From: Terrirhizobium terrae
Lineage (GTDB): Bacteria; Pseudomonadota; Alphaproteobacteria; Rhizobiales; Rhizobiaceae
Assembly (NCBI RefSeq): GCF_030323265.1
Contig: NZ_CP104992.1
Span: forward strand, 2,579,501 to 2,643,500
DNA: 64,000 nucleotides
Direction of reading: 5' to 3'
Shown: positions 39,121 through 48,295 of the stretch, in pieces
Numbering within the stretch: position 1 is the first letter of the stretch
How the letters are laid out: each line of letters starts with the position of its first letter
Made by a program: the position numbers and the translations under genes
The notes under the pieces: model-generated
Database searches by the model: none
Told to the model about the DNA's origin: nothing
The model's input: only the letters and a program-made list of their open reading frames with translations

Positions 39121-39672
39121 ATGGTTCTCGGTCTGGATACGCCCCCGGTTTCGACGCTGCGGGACAAGTGGGGCTGGTTTCTCGCGCTCGGCATCCTGCT
39201 GATCGTTTTCGGCTTCATAGCCTTTGCAAATCTGTTCGCTGCCACTGTTGCATCGGTTTTCTACATCGGCATGCTGATGCTGATCGGTGGCTTCGCCTAT
39301 CTCTTTCATGCCTTCCAGGTCAAAGGCTGGGAACATACGCTGACTTGGGTGCTGAGCGGCATCCTTTACACGGTCGCGGGCTTTCTCGCCTTCTGGAACC
39401 CTGCGTTGACCGCGGTCGTCCTGACGCTTCTGATGGCGGTCGCGCTGATGGTGGCGGGCATTTTCCGCATCTGGGTGGGTATTCGCATGCGCCCGCATCG
39501 GGGATCGGGCTGGATCGTCGCTGGCGGTGTCATCACGGCTCTTGCCGGTCTGATCATAGCCCTCGGCTGGCCGGTCAACAGCCTCCTCGTGCTTGGCGCG
39601 TTCCTGGCGGTGGATCTGATGATCCAGGGTTGGGCGATGGTTGCCTTAGCGCTCGCCGCCCGACAGGCATGA
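39121..39672 (+). CDS. HdeD/DUF308-family membrane protein
   Basis: A 183-residue inner-membrane protein with six predicted helices arranged as three DUF308 repeats (for example WFLALGILLIVFGFIAFANL and LTWVLSGILYTVAGFLAFW). E. coli HdeD protects against acid at high cell density; a stress role here is inferred only from the family. A strong ribosome binding site, TTAGGAGGAAG, precedes the ATG. An imperfect hairpin follows. Confidence 0.85.
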   Translation: MVLGLDTPPVSTLRDKWGWFLALGILLIVFGFIAFANLFAATVASVFYIGMLMLIGGFAYLFHAFQVKGWEHTLTWVLSGILYTVAGFLAFWNPALTAVVLTLLMAVALMVAGIFRIWVGIRMRPHRGSGWIVAGGVITALAGLIIALGWPVNSLLVLGAFLAVDLMIQGWAMVALALAARQA

Positions 39673-39680
39673 GGCGTGGT

Positions 39681-39718
39681 GAGGCTGTGCTAATTAATTG
39701 AATATTAAGCACAACCTC
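39681..39718 (+). terminator. Hairpin after the HdeD-like gene
   Basis: GAGGCTGTGCT and AGCACAACCTC pair (one mismatch) around an AT-rich loop, 9 bases after the stop. There is no T-tract, so it may be a weak terminator or a 3' stabiliser. Confidence 0.45.
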
Positions 39719-39844
39719 GCCGACCGTCACAAAACCTTCATACGAACTTCATAGACGAGCAACGGATTGTTGAGAGGTTGTGCGCCAGTTTTCCCACATC
39801 TTTATGGGGGCTTTGCAGCCTGCCTTGCGTTGGAGTATCGCGTG

Positions 39845-41650
39845 ATGTCGTCTGCTGCCGTTGTTGAGCCGGAAATTGTCCGGCGTTATGCGGGCGATCA
39901 GCTTGTCAGTCTCGGAAAACTGGTGCTGGAGAATGCTTTCCAGCCCATCGTCGAAGTCGCGACGGGTACGGTCTTCGGTTACGAGTCCCTGCTGCGCGGC
40001 CATGAGCGGATCGGCTTTTCCTCGCCGCCGGAACTGCTGGACGAAGCCGAAGGCTCCGGCCAGCTTCTGGCGCTTGAACAGATGATGTCGGGCCGCGCGC
40101 TCGCCAAGTTCGCCACGCTGCCGGATTTCTCCTCCGCCACGCTGTTCCTCAATCTCGATGTCCGGCTCATCCCCCAGGGGCATGAGTTTTTGGAGCGGGT
40201 ATTGCACCACCTGCGCGCGGCCCACATCGCGCCGTCCTCCGTCTGCTTCGAATTCTCCGAGCGCTTCGACAATACCAGCGTGCCCGAGTTTGCCGACCTG
40301 GTGAGCGAGATGCGCAAGGCGGGCTTCAAGCTCGCCATCGACGATTTCGGCGTCGGCCATGGCGAGATGAAGCTGCTCTGCGACTACCCGGTCGATTATT
40401 TGAAGATCGACCGGCATTTCGTCTCCAATATCGAGGCGAGCCCGCGCAAGCGCCATCTGGTCAAGAGCATCGTCAACATCGCCCATGTCCTTGGCATCCG
40501 CGTCATTGCCGAGGGCATCGAGACCGAGGCGGATTTCCTCGCCTGTCGCGAATATGGCGTCGATCTGGTCCAGGGCTATTTCGTTGCCAAGCCGACGACA
40601 TTCACCTCGGAACTGCAGCATTCATTTCATCATCTTGCGGATATCGGCCGGACACGCCGCTCCAGCCAGTCGCTCGACGAAATCCTCATCCGCAAGCAGA
40701 TCGAGAAACTGCCGACGGTGTTCGAGAACGACGCGATCGACTCGGTCTTCGAACTCTTCCGCCGCAACCCGCGCCAGGCCTTCTTTCCGGTGCTGAATGC
40801 CAATGGCGAACCGCGTGGCGTCATCAACGAATATCACCTGAAGGAATTTATTCATCAGCCTTTCGGCCGCGACCTTTTGAAGAACAAGGTCTATGAGCGC
40901 TCGATCGCCCATTTCGTCGAGCGTGCGCCGATCATCGGCCTCGATGCCGAAGCGGAAGAACTGATGAGCCTCTTTGCCAATATGGAGAACAGCGCCTGCG
41001 TCATCCTGACGGAAAACATGCGTTATGCTGGCGTCGTGTCGGCCGCCTCGCTCATCAAGGTCGTCAACGAGAAGCAGCTGAAGATCGCCCAGGACCAGAA
41101 CCCGCTGACCAGCCTGCCGGGCAACCGCGCCGTGCGCGATTTCATGCAGGAGGCCGGCCGCGACGACGGTCAGTCGCGCTTCTTCTGCTATTGCGACTTC
41201 GACAACTTCAAGCCTTTCAACGATCACTACGGCTTCCAGAAGGGCGATCACGCCATCTCGCTCTTCGCCGCCCTGATGAAGCGCTACTTCTTCTCCGAGG
41301 AACATTTCCTCGGCCATATCGGCGGCGACGATTTCTTCATTGGCGTGCGTGACTGGACGCGTGAGGAGATGGAAGAGATCCTGGAACGCCTGCTCGGTGA
41401 TTTCCATGACGATGCGATCGAACTCTATTCCGAGGAAGAACGCGCCGCCGGCAAGATCCGCGGCCACGACCGTTCCGGCCGCGAGCGAGATTTCCCGTTG
41501 CTGCGCTGCTCGATCGGCGTTCTCGAATTGCCCAAGGACCTGCTGCTCGACGATATCGGCCGCATCAGCGTGGAGATCGCAGCGGTCAAGGCGAGCGCCA
41601 AGGAGAGCGAAGGCGGGCTCGTGTTCTCGACTTTCGGCGAGACAAAATGA
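39845..41650 (+). CDS. EAL-CBS-GGDEF c-di-GMP signalling protein
   Basis: A 601-residue protein. The EAL domain (residues ~15-260) keeps the expected catalytic positions: ESLLRG, NLDVRL, FEFSERF, IDDFGVGH, LKIDRHF, EGIETE and QGYFV, so phosphodiesterase activity is plausible. Two CBS-like segments (about 295-415) follow, as in nucleotide-sensing relatives. The C-terminal GGDEF domain (about 425-590) has GGDDF at the active site and no RxxD inhibitory site five residues before it. Bifunctional activity is uncertain. The start is ATG 39845, just after an in-frame GTG. Confidence 0.88.
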   Translation: MSSAAVVEPEIVRRYAGDQLVSLGKLVLENAFQPIVEVATGTVFGYESLLRGHERIGFSSPPELLDEAEGSGQLLALEQMMSGRALAKFATLPDFSSATLFLNLDVRLIPQGHEFLERVLHHLRAAHIAPSSVCFEFSERFDNTSVPEFADLVSEMRKAGFKLAIDDFGVGHGEMKLLCDYPVDYLKIDRHFVSNIEASPRKRHLVKSIVNIAHVLGIRVIAEGIETEADFLACREYGVDLVQGYFVAKPTTFTSELQHSFHHLADIGRTRRSSQSLDEILIRKQIEKLPTVFENDAIDSVFELFRRNPRQAFFPVLNANGEPRGVINEYHLKEFIHQPFGRDLLKNKVYERSIAHFVERAPIIGLDAEAEELMSLFANMENSACVILTENMRYAGVVSAASLIKVVNEKQLKIAQDQNPLTSLPGNRAVRDFMQEAGRDDGQSRFFCYCDFDNFKPFNDHYGFQKGDHAISLFAALMKRYFFSEEHFLGHIGGDDFFIGVRDWTREEMEEILERLLGDFHDDAIELYSEEERAAGKIRGHDRSGRERDFPLLRCSIGVLELPKDLLLDDIGRISVEIAAVKASAKESEGGLVFSTFGETK

Positions 41651-41654
41651 CAGA

Positions 41655-41673
41655 GCGGCTTAACGCCGCCTTT
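41655..41673 (+). terminator. Short terminator after the EAL-GGDEF gene
   Basis: GCGGC-TTAAC-GCCGC is followed by CTTTC. The stem is only 5 base pairs, so termination may be partial. Confidence 0.45.
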
Positions 41674-41727
41674 CTAAAACTAGCGGCCTGACCTAAGTCA
41701 GTGGCTTCACGCTGACAGGAGTTCTCC

Positions 41728-42741
41728 ATGCCGCTTTCCCCCGCGACGCTTCCCGCTGACATGCGCCATGTCGACCTGCCATCCTTCGGTGCGCCCGAGG
41801 TGATGAAACTTGCCCGGGGTCCGCTGCCGAAGCCGCGCGCTGGAGAAATCCTGGTCAAGGTCGAGGCTGCAGGCGTCAATCGCCCGGATGTCGCGCAGCG
41901 TCAGGGCAGCTATCCACCGCCGAAGGACGCAAGTCCGATCCTCGGGCTCGAGATCGCCGGCGAGATCGTGGCGCTCGGCGAAGGCGTCACCGAATTTGCG
42001 ATCGGCGACAAGGTCTGCGGCCTCGCCAATGGTGGCGGCTATGCGGATTATTGCGTCCTCCCGGCCGGTCAGACACTGCCCTGGCCAAAGGGCTATGACG
42101 CCGTAAAGGCTGCAGCCGTGCCGGAAACCTTCTTCACCGTCTGGGCCAACCTCTTCCAGATGGCCGGCCTCACCGAAGGCGAGAGCGTCCTGATCCACGG
42201 CGGCTCGAGCGGCATCGGCACGACCGCGATCCAGCTCGCCAAGGCTTTTGGCGCGACCGTCTACACGACGGCGGGCTCGCGCGATAAATGCGAAGCCTGC
42301 GAAAAGCTCGGTGCGACGCGGGCGATCGATTACAAGTCGGAAGATTTTGCCGAAGTGGTCAAAAACGAGACCGGCGGCAAGGGCGTCGATGTCGTGCTCG
42401 ACATGATCGGCGGTGCTTATTTCGAGAAGAACCTGGCGGTGCTTGCCAAGGACGGCTGCCTGTCGATCATCGCTTTCCTCGGCGGCAACACGGTCGAGAA
42501 CGCAAACCTCACGCCGATCATGGTCAAGCGCCTGACGGTGACCGGCTCCACCATGCGCCCGCGCACGGCGGAAGAGAAACGCGCCATCCGCGACGATCTT
42601 CTGGCTCAGGTTTGGCCGCTCCTGGAACAGGGCAAGGTCGCGCCGGTAATCCATTCGGTGCTGGATTTCGGTCAGGTCGTCGAGGCGCACCGATTGATGG
42701 AAACCAGCAGCCATGTCGGCAAGATCGTGTTGAAGCTTTAA
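41728..42741 (+). CDS. NAD(P)H:quinone oxidoreductase (PIG3-like)
   Basis: A 337-residue zinc-independent medium-chain reductase. The N-terminal catalytic domain shows [20 protein letters not shown], and the cofactor-binding motif is [20 protein letters not shown]. The family phrase [18 protein letters not shown] marks the TP53I3/PIG3 quinone reductase group. It probably reduces quinones or enones with NADPH. The start lies 8 bases after CAGGAG. It converges on the small exported protein gene. Confidence 0.9.
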   Translation: MPLSPATLPADMRHVDLPSFGAPEVMKLARGPLPKPRAGEILVKVEAAGVNRPDVAQRQGSYPPPKDASPILGLEIAGEIVALGEGVTEFAIGDKVCGLANGGGYADYCVLPAGQTLPWPKGYDAVKAAAVPETFFTVWANLFQMAGLTEGESVLIHGGSSGIGTTAIQLAKAFGATVYTTAGSRDKCEACEKLGATRAIDYKSEDFAEVVKNETGGKGVDVVLDMIGGAYFEKNLAVLAKDGCLSIIAFLGGNTVENANLTPIMVKRLTVTGSTMRPRTAEEKRAIRDDLLAQVWPLLEQGKVAPVIHSVLDFGQVVEAHRLMETSSHVGKIVLKL

Positions 42742-42748
42742 GCCGGGC

Positions 42749-43321
42749 TCAGTCTGCGTCCTGACGGAACGAGGCGAGCATGGCCATAGCGTCGCGATGA
42801 CGTATCTCGCCAGTTTCGCAGGTCTTGCAGCTCACCTGCACCTTCCAGCCACCGATGATGGTATCGGCGAACAGGCCCGATTTCATGTTGTGGCGGGCGT
42901 CGGTTTCGGCCACGTACCAATCGCGCGGACCGATCCTCATCGGCGCCAGCAGGCGACGGAATTCGGCGTCCTTGCTGGTGGCGATGCGCACCGCGCGCAT
43001 GCGGAAATAGCGTGCCATAGGCGCTGCATAGAGCGCTTCGAGGCTTTCGGCATCCCGCGCGTCGCCATGATGCTCCGGGAAAAGCACCACGCGGCAGGTC
43101 TCCAGCGTGTCGTTCTTGCAATGCTCGGTCTCACAGGCGATCTCGACGATGAGGCGGCCGTTGTCGCCCTTGCGTGTATCGCGTTTTTCCTCCAGCACCC
43201 AGCCGGGCGGCAGCGTAAAGGAGATGCCGTGATCGAGCGTCAAAGCGGCGGTATCCGTGGCCTCAGCCGATCCGGCTGCCAGCAGGAGGTAGGTCAGCAA
43301 AAGGACAGCCATGCTCTTCAT
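42749..43321 (-). CDS. Hypothetical exported protein
   Basis: A 190-residue protein with a signal peptide (MKSMAVLLLTYLLLAAGSAEA). The mature chain begins with a strand-rich segment, HGISFTLPPGWVLEEKRD, a pattern seen in small periplasmic proteins. Six cysteines in pairs (CETEHC, CKTC) suggest disulfides. No family function is known. Its ATG overlaps the end of the YcxB-like gene by 4 bases, so the two are translationally coupled. Confidence 0.65.
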   Translation of the reverse strand: MKSMAVLLLTYLLLAAGSAEATDTAALTLDHGISFTLPPGWVLEEKRDTRKGDNGRLIVEIACETEHCKNDTLETCRVVLFPEHHGDARDAESLEALYAAPMARYFRMRAVRIATSKDAEFRRLLAPMRIGPRDWYVAETDARHNMKSGLFADTIIGGWKVQVSCKTCETGEIRHRDAMAMLASFRQDAD

Positions 43322-44651
43322 GGGTTCTTCCCTTCGCTCACGCCTTGGCCGACCCGCTCGCGGAACAGCGTTTCGATGGCCGGGATCTTGTCCGACGGAA
43401 AGACACGCTTAGGGTAGGTGAGCACGGCGCCCAGCCGTATCGTCAGGAAAATGTGGTCGGGCGAGATCCTGACCCTGCGGATGGCTTTCCACGGAATGAA
43501 CATGCGGATCGCGGTGCCATCGTCCAGGAGCCCGTTCTCGCCGATCACGACAGTGCTTTCACCAAGTCCTGCCGCCAACATCTGGTCGGCATAAAACCGG
43601 GCGCCCCAGCGACGAAACGTTGAATTGAAAGCGGCAAAGCCGGCCATCACCGCGACTGCGACCAAAGCCGTTTTCCAGAAAGTCGTCATGAATAGTTCGA
43701 GATAGATCGGCCATGCGATCGCAAGCGGCAGCCGATCCGGATCGATTAGCCAACCGATCAGATAGAATGCCGGGGTAAGAAGGCTGAGTGCAGCGGCGAT
43801 AGCTAGGAAAGTCCTGATGCGATGCATCCTCCAGGCCTGGCTGTTGCCGGTCTCCTCCACCGTGGCTACCAGCTCGTCGCGGCTGGAGGTGAATGTTTCC
43901 GAACGCGCGATTTCTGCGCCTTGGAGTTCCGGCGCGATTGCGAGGTTTGCAGGCAGGCCTGCCGCTGTGCGCAGTTCATTCCATTCTAGTATCGCCTCGA
44001 TCTGTTGGGCGGAGAGATCGTACTTGGGAATGGTAATGCACAACTCGTGCATATGGCCGACGAAGCACAGCCATCCATTCTCGTCCGTCAGCGTCAGATT
44101 GTCGTGCCACGGCTGTAGCTGGGCCATCCCATCCGCTTCGATAAGCGTGATTCCTTCGCCATCGAAGCGGAAGCTGACGGCGCGCTGGCCTGTCTCGCCA
44201 AGCCGCGTCAGATAGCGGCGGTATTTCCCCGCTTGCGCCGGGCCACGCCCCTGGCCCACAAAAGGTCTGCGATCGTCGCTGCGACCAGCAGGAGCAAGAT
44301 GGGTAGAATGGCGGCGATCGCGGAACCCGTCAGAAAGACCTCGACGCCGCGTTCGCGAATGTCGTCATATAGAAAGAAGCCGAGGGCCAGCACGAAGAAC
44401 AGCCAGAGCCAAATCCACATGACAGCACGGGCTTTGACCTTGCCTTTGCTGCGCACACCATAGGCAACCTCCTGCATGACCAGCGCTTGCACCCTGTCCT
44501 CGATCGTCTGGGTGATGGCAATTTCGAGCGGCGGCAGCGTTTCACGGGCCTCGGTCGGGTCTCGGCGAACGGTCGGAAGTTTCACGGCAGGCCTGTCGTG
44601 CAATGGCGGGATGGCCCGTAATGTAGAGGGAGAGAAAGGGATGTCCAGCAA
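43318..44651 (-). CDS. YcxB-like membrane protein, frameshifted
   Basis: Two adjacent open frames form one 444-residue protein once one base is added to the C4 run at 44227-44230 (plus strand): RRKRG then continues KYRRYLTRLGETGQRAVSF. Two pairs of hydrophobic segments (near residues 80-125 and 290-350) and a duplicated beta module ending IFLTIRLGAVLTYPKRVFP match the YcxB-like arrangement, in which two membrane helices precede a PH-like domain; here the unit occurs twice. Function is unknown. It ends overlapping the exported-protein gene. Confidence 0.7.
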
Positions 44652-44749
44652 GAGCAGGGAAGAGAATCAGGCTCGATCGCTTGCGTATGCTAAAACGTGC
44701 CGTGAGCTTTGCAACACACGTATTTCGCGGTTCGGTTACATATCTTGCC

Positions 44750-44778
44750 TTGCGAAAGGCGCCTTTCGCTCCTACCTT
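44750..44778 (+). promoter_or_regulatory. Promoter with an embedded 18-base palindrome
   Basis: TTGCGA and TACCTT are 17 bases apart. The perfect palindrome GCGAAAGGCGCCTTTCGC (44752-44769) lies across the -35 and spacer, where a bound repressor would block polymerase. It precedes the 23-codon gene by 38 bases. Confidence 0.45.
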
Positions 44779-44815
44779 TTAGTCATCGTCAACGTAGTGA
44801 AAGGAAGGTGATCCA

Positions 44816-44887
44816 ATGTCTAATGAGATTTCGGTCTGTGTTTCGGGCAATGGAAAGGTGGTTTTGACGAGGCAGCCCTCGGCTTAA
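44816..44887 (+). CDS. 23-residue small protein or leader peptide
   Basis: ATG at 44816 is preceded by a strong AAGGAAGGTG ribosome binding site and opens a 23-codon frame, MSNEISVCVSGNGKVVLTRQ followed by PSA and TAA. A palindromic promoter lies upstream. Downstream are RNA-like helices and a terminator. It could be a stand-alone microprotein or a leader peptide of an attenuator. No tandem regulatory codons (for example Trp or His) are visible. I recognise no homologue; too short for confident calling. Confidence 0.4.
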   Translation: MSNEISVCVSGNGKVVLTRQPSA

Positions 44888-44954
44888 ACCTTATCTTCCT
44901 GTCGGACCGTCTAGAGGCGGCCCGGGTTCGTTGAACGGACTAGATTTCATGGAA

Positions 44955-44982
44955 GGGTCGCTCTGGCGGCCCTTTTCCTTTT
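44955..44982 (+). terminator. Terminator after the 23-codon gene
   Basis: GGGTCGC-TCTG-GCGGCCC (one G-U pair) is followed by TTTTCCTTTT. A second GCGGCCC at 44917-44923 could pair with the same GGGTCGC and prevent the terminator from forming. The 325-base gap between the small gene and the DUF1127 gene otherwise holds nested repeats (TCTAG...CTAGA, GTTC-GTT-GAAC) just upstream. Confidence 0.65.
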
Positions 44983-45054
44983 GTGCGTCCGATATGGTCG
45001 CGACGATTTTGACGAAGATCCCTTCAGTCTATCCGCAGTCGATTGCCTTAACTT

Positions 45055-45093
45055 TGATCGAGATCAGTTCGACCTATGCGAATTGCACATAGG
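45055..45093. promoter_or_regulatory. Inverted repeats upstream of the DUF1127 gene
   Basis: TGATC-GA-GATCA (45055-45066) and CCTATG-N9-CATAGG (45073-45093) lie 120-158 bases before the DUF1127 start. They look like regulator sites, but no regulator can be named. Confidence 0.3.
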
Positions 45094-45212
45094 TGCGCTG
45101 ACAAACGCGTGCTACGCCAGCAATGCATCCTGAGGTATAAGAAAGCCATCGAAGCAATGAAGGCGCCAAGGACTGGCCGCCGGCTTCGAAAACCCAGGAA
45201 AGGGGGACTATC

Positions 45213-45359
45213 ATGAACGTAGCACGCACCTTCACCAACTGGCGCAAGTATCGTCAGACGGTTGCCGAACTGGGGCGCATGACGCCGCGTGAGCTGACCG
45301 ATATCGGGGTCGACCCGAAGAACATCCGTCACTTTGCACGGACCGCCAACGGCCTCTGA
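45213..45359 (+). CDS. DUF1127 small protein
   Basis: A 48-residue arginine-rich protein, MNVARTFTNWRKYRQTVAEL continuing GRMTPRELTDIGVDPKNIR. The RxL-DIG pattern in its second half is the DUF1127 signature. In related bacteria such proteins bind RNA and influence phosphate, carbon or stress responses; the role here is inferred. GGAAAGGGGG precedes the start, and a clean terminator follows, so it is a single-gene unit. Confidence 0.85.
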   Translation: MNVARTFTNWRKYRQTVAELGRMTPRELTDIGVDPKNIRHFARTANGL

Positions 45360-45384
45360 TCAATAGATAGGCAATCTACTCTGT

Positions 45385-45417
45385 AAACGCCCGCTCTGCC
45401 GCGGGCGTTTTGCATTT
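45385..45417 (+). terminator. Terminator after the DUF1127 gene
   Basis: AAACGCCCGC-TCTGCC-GCGGGCGTTT, a perfect 10-base-pair stem, is followed by TGCATTTT. It may also serve the convergent DUF3750 gene. Confidence 0.85.
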
Positions 45418-45441
45418 TCGGGATATGTCGCGGCCTGCAGA

Positions 45442-46179
45442 TCAGACCCCGATCCGCCCGAGCGCCGGCACTTTGACGCCGGGCTGGGCGAAATCGAGCC
45501 CCGCGACGAGGCCGAGGAAATGCACTTCTATGCCGCTGCGCTGACCGATGGAAAAGCCGACAAGGCCGCGCAGCGTCACATGCAGGTCGCGCCAGTCGTC
45601 GTCGAGATGGATGAACTCGCCGTTCGGCAGGTAATCGCGCCCGACCGCATGGGGCGGCAGCACCGCGCCGAGTTCCGGCACGGTCCTAAGCACATAGGCA
45701 ACGAAAGTGTTGGAGTTCGGTCCGGGCCAGATCGTATAGCCGCCCGGCTCGGCATAGGGATAGGCGGCGATCGCGCCCTCGACCTTCGGGATCAGCAGTT
45801 CCGCCTTCGCGCCGCGGATCTCGGCCACCATCTGCGGCATGTTCGAATACCAGTAGGCATCCGCCTCCCGGTGGTTGCGGCGTATCGGTGAACCCCAGCC
45901 CACCTTGTCGTAGCGGGTATAGGCGGAAGCGCCCTTTTCTTTCGTCACGATCCAGGCATGGCTGGCGACGGAACCCTTCAGCCCACCGGTCATCGCCGAG
46001 AAAATGTAGATCGCCGCTTCATCGCTTTCATCGGCCTTCGGGAGGATGCCGGCCGACGTCCAGCGTGCTTCGCTCCAACGGGACGGGTGTTCTCCCATTG
46101 CCCAAAGCCCTGCCGAAGCAAAGGTCGGCAGCAGGTAGACGACGAAAATGACGATCAGCAATCGCTTTACCGATTTCAT
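45442..46179 (-). CDS. DUF3750 family protein
   Basis: A 245-residue exported or membrane-anchored protein with a hydrophobic N-terminus (RLLIVIFVVYLLPTFASAGL). Conserved-looking blocks include SHAWIVTKEKGASAYTRYDK and GPNSNTFVAYVLRTVPELGA, the latter like the NTF motif of amidase-like folds. The family has no proven function. It is transcribed away from the asparaginase gene, with starts about 90 bases apart. Confidence 0.75.
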   Translation of the reverse strand: MKSVKRLLIVIFVVYLLPTFASAGLWAMGEHPSRWSEARWTSAGILPKADESDEAAIYIFSAMTGGLKGSVASHAWIVTKEKGASAYTRYDKVGWGSPIRRNHREADAYWYSNMPQMVAEIRGAKAELLIPKVEGAIAAYPYAEPGGYTIWPGPNSNTFVAYVLRTVPELGAVLPPHAVGRDYLPNGEFIHLDDDWRDLHVTLRGLVGFSIGQRSGIEVHFLGLVAGLDFAQPGVKVPALGRIGV

Positions 46180-46269
46180 AAGTATTTCCCGTGCAAGTAA
46201 TGGGCGAACAAGCTAAGAGGCTGCCACCGTTTCTTCTTGTCATTCAAGCCAGCAAAGCCAGGACTGACC

Positions 46270-47276
46270 ATGCAAAATCCCGTTACCGTAGAAGTGACCC
46301 GCGGCAATCTCGTTGAAAGCCGCCACAGGGGATTGGGCGTGGTGGTCGATGGTAGCGGAAAGACGGTGTTTTCCTTCGGCGATGCTGACGCTGCCGTCTT
46401 CCCGCGTTCCTCCTGCAAGGCGATGCAAGCCCTGCCGCTGATCGAAAGCGGCGCGGCTGATGCCTATGGCTTCGGTAATGCCGAACTCGCCTTCGCCTGT
46501 GCCTCCCATTCCGGCGAGGACCGTCACGCGGAAATGGCGGCCTCCATGCTGGCCAAGGCAGGCCGCGACGTCTCGGCGTTGGAATGCGGCTCCCACTGGG
46601 CCTTCGAGCAGCAGTCGCTCATCCATCAGGCCCGCACGATGGACGCGCCGACGCAGCTCCACAACAATTGTTCCGGCAAGCATGCCGGCTTCGTCTGCAC
46701 CTGCGTTCATTCCGATGCGCCGGTGGCAGGCTATGTCGAATATGACCATCCGCTGCAGCGGGAAATCCGCGATGTCATGCAGAGCTTGACCGGTGCCGTG
46801 CTCGGCGCCGACAATTGCGGCACCGACGGCTGCTCGATCCCGACGTATGCCGTGCCGCTCAAGGGCCTTGCCCACGGCTTCGCCAAGATGCTGACCGGTG
46901 AAGGTCTCTCCCCTCGCGTGCAAAGGCCTCGCGTCGCCTGATCGATGCCTGCATGGCCGAGCCCTTCTACGTGGCCGGCACCGGCCGCGCCTGCACCCAG
47001 CTGATGGAGCTTGCGCCCGGCAAGATCTTCGCCAAGACCGGCGCCGAAGGCGTCTTTGTCGCGCTTCTGCCGGAGCAGGGGCTTTCCATGGCCGTCAAAT
47101 GCGAGGATGGCACAACCCGTGCCGCCGAGGCGATGATCTTCGCCCTGATCGCCCGCTATTTCGAAAAGGGCGGTGAGATTGAGACCAAGCTGATGGGCAT
47201 GGCCAACCGGCAGATGAAGAACTGGAACGGCCGCCATGTCGGTGACGTCAGGGTCACCGACGCCATGTTCGGCTGA
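46270..47276 (+). CDS. L-asparaginase of the R. etli type, frameshifted
   Basis: A 335-residue enzyme of Pfam Asparaginase_II, the class known from Rhizobium etli and unrelated to E. coli asparaginases. The active-site pattern S-x-x-K is in PRSSCKAMQALP; the zinc and catalytic residues lie in HNNCSGKHAGFVC and ADNCGTDGCSIP. The frame breaks at the C4 run 46910-46913. One added C gives LSPSRAKASRRLIDACMAEP and the normal C-terminus (FAKTGAEGVFVALLPEQG). The start MQNPVTVEVTRG is set by family length. It would convert asparagine to aspartate and ammonia. Confidence 0.88.
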
Positions 47277-47351
47277 TTGCGCGGATCGGCATCGCCCGGA
47301 CTGGTCAGCGGCTCATGCCGTGTTATGACTGGGGAAGCAGGGAGGATACCG

Positions 47352-47975
47352 ATGAACACGCTCTATTTCTCGCCCGGAAGCTGCGCACTCGCCAGCCACA
47401 TCGCGCTGGCCGAATCCGGTCTGCCCTATGAGGTGAAGAAGCTGAACTTCGCCGAGAAGGAGCAGCAGGGACAAGCCTATCTGGCGATCAATCCGAAAGG
47501 CCGCGTCCCGGCCTTGGTGACGGAAGAGGGTGCCGTGACCGAGACCGTCGCCATCCTTGCCTATATCGCCCAGATGGCGCCCGAGGCGAAACTGGCGCCG
47601 CTTCACGATCCCTATCTGTTTGCGAAGATGCAGGCCTTTAACGCCTATATGGCGTCCACCGTTCATGTGGCCCATGCCCATGGAAGGCGCGGCTATCGTT
47701 GGGCCGATCAGGAATCTTCGTTCGACGACATGAAGACCAAGCTGCCGCAGGTGATGACCGAGTGCTTTCGCCTGATCGAGGACGGCATGCTGGAAGGCCC
47801 CTATGTGCTCGGTGAGCACTATTCCACCGCCGATCCCTATCTTTTTCTCATGTCTGGCTGGCTGAAGAGCGACCGGGTGGAGATCGCGGATTTTCCGCGC
47901 GTCCATGCCCATTACCGCATGATGCTGGAACGACCCGCCGTGCAGAAGGCATTGGCGGAAGAAAAGGCGGCTTGA
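47352..47975 (+). CDS. Glutathione S-transferase family protein
   Basis: A 207-residue GST. The N-terminal thioredoxin-like domain starts MNTLYFSPGSCALASHIALA, with a cysteine where beta-class GSTs form a mixed disulfide with glutathione, and the binding motif is NPKGRVPALVTEEGAVTET. The helical C-terminal domain includes YSTADPYLFLMSGWL. Substrate is unknown. GGAGG before ATG 47352 fixes the start, and upstream open codons are ignored. It follows the asparaginase gene by 75 bases. Confidence 0.9.
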   Translation: MNTLYFSPGSCALASHIALAESGLPYEVKKLNFAEKEQQGQAYLAINPKGRVPALVTEEGAVTETVAILAYIAQMAPEAKLAPLHDPYLFAKMQAFNAYMASTVHVAHAHGRRGYRWADQESSFDDMKTKLPQVMTECFRLIEDGMLEGPYVLGEHYSTADPYLFLMSGWLKSDRVEIADFPRVHAHYRMMLERPAVQKALAEEKAA

Positions 47976-47979
47976 AGGT

Positions 47980-48192
47980 TCAGGCGCAGCGCGCGAGCGG
48001 CATTGGTCCTTGCTGGTCGGCGCTTGCCTCTACTGCCAGGGGCAGGCCGGGCAGGGGAAGGTCTGCAAGCTCGCGCAGATCCATGGCGCATATGTCCGGA
48101 TGATCGAACGCATCCGGGGCGGGACGACCCGTAGCCAGGAGCAGATCCGTAATCCGCGTCCGCAAATTGAAGAAAATCTTGAGGGAGTTCAT
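47980..48192 (-). CDS. Hypothetical small protein
   Basis: A 70-residue frame starting MNSLKIFFNLRTRITDLLLA, with a C-terminal segment AMDLRELADLPLPGLPL that faintly recalls DUF1127 proteins. It is divergent from a LysR-type regulator, with 103 bases between the starts, a common arrangement of a regulator and its target. The ribosome binding site is modest. An upstream start at 48267 is possible. Confidence 0.45.
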   Translation of the reverse strand: MNSLKIFFNLRTRITDLLLATGRPAPDAFDHPDICAMDLRELADLPLPGLPLAVEASADQQGPMPLARCA

Positions 48193-48295
48193 CTCTAGCA
48201 CCTCACAAATGCCGGTTTCATTTGCACGGTGAATATGGGAGGTGGCGGGTGTCCAGACAATCGACATTCTCAGTTTGCCGTTATAGGTTTTCTAT

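Noticed and set aside
44816-45212. A known metabolite riboswitch or tryptophan-type leader upstream of the DUF1127 gene
   Set aside because: The small frame has no tandem regulatory codons, and I could match the helices to no riboswitch consensus I know; it is kept only as a candidate attenuator.
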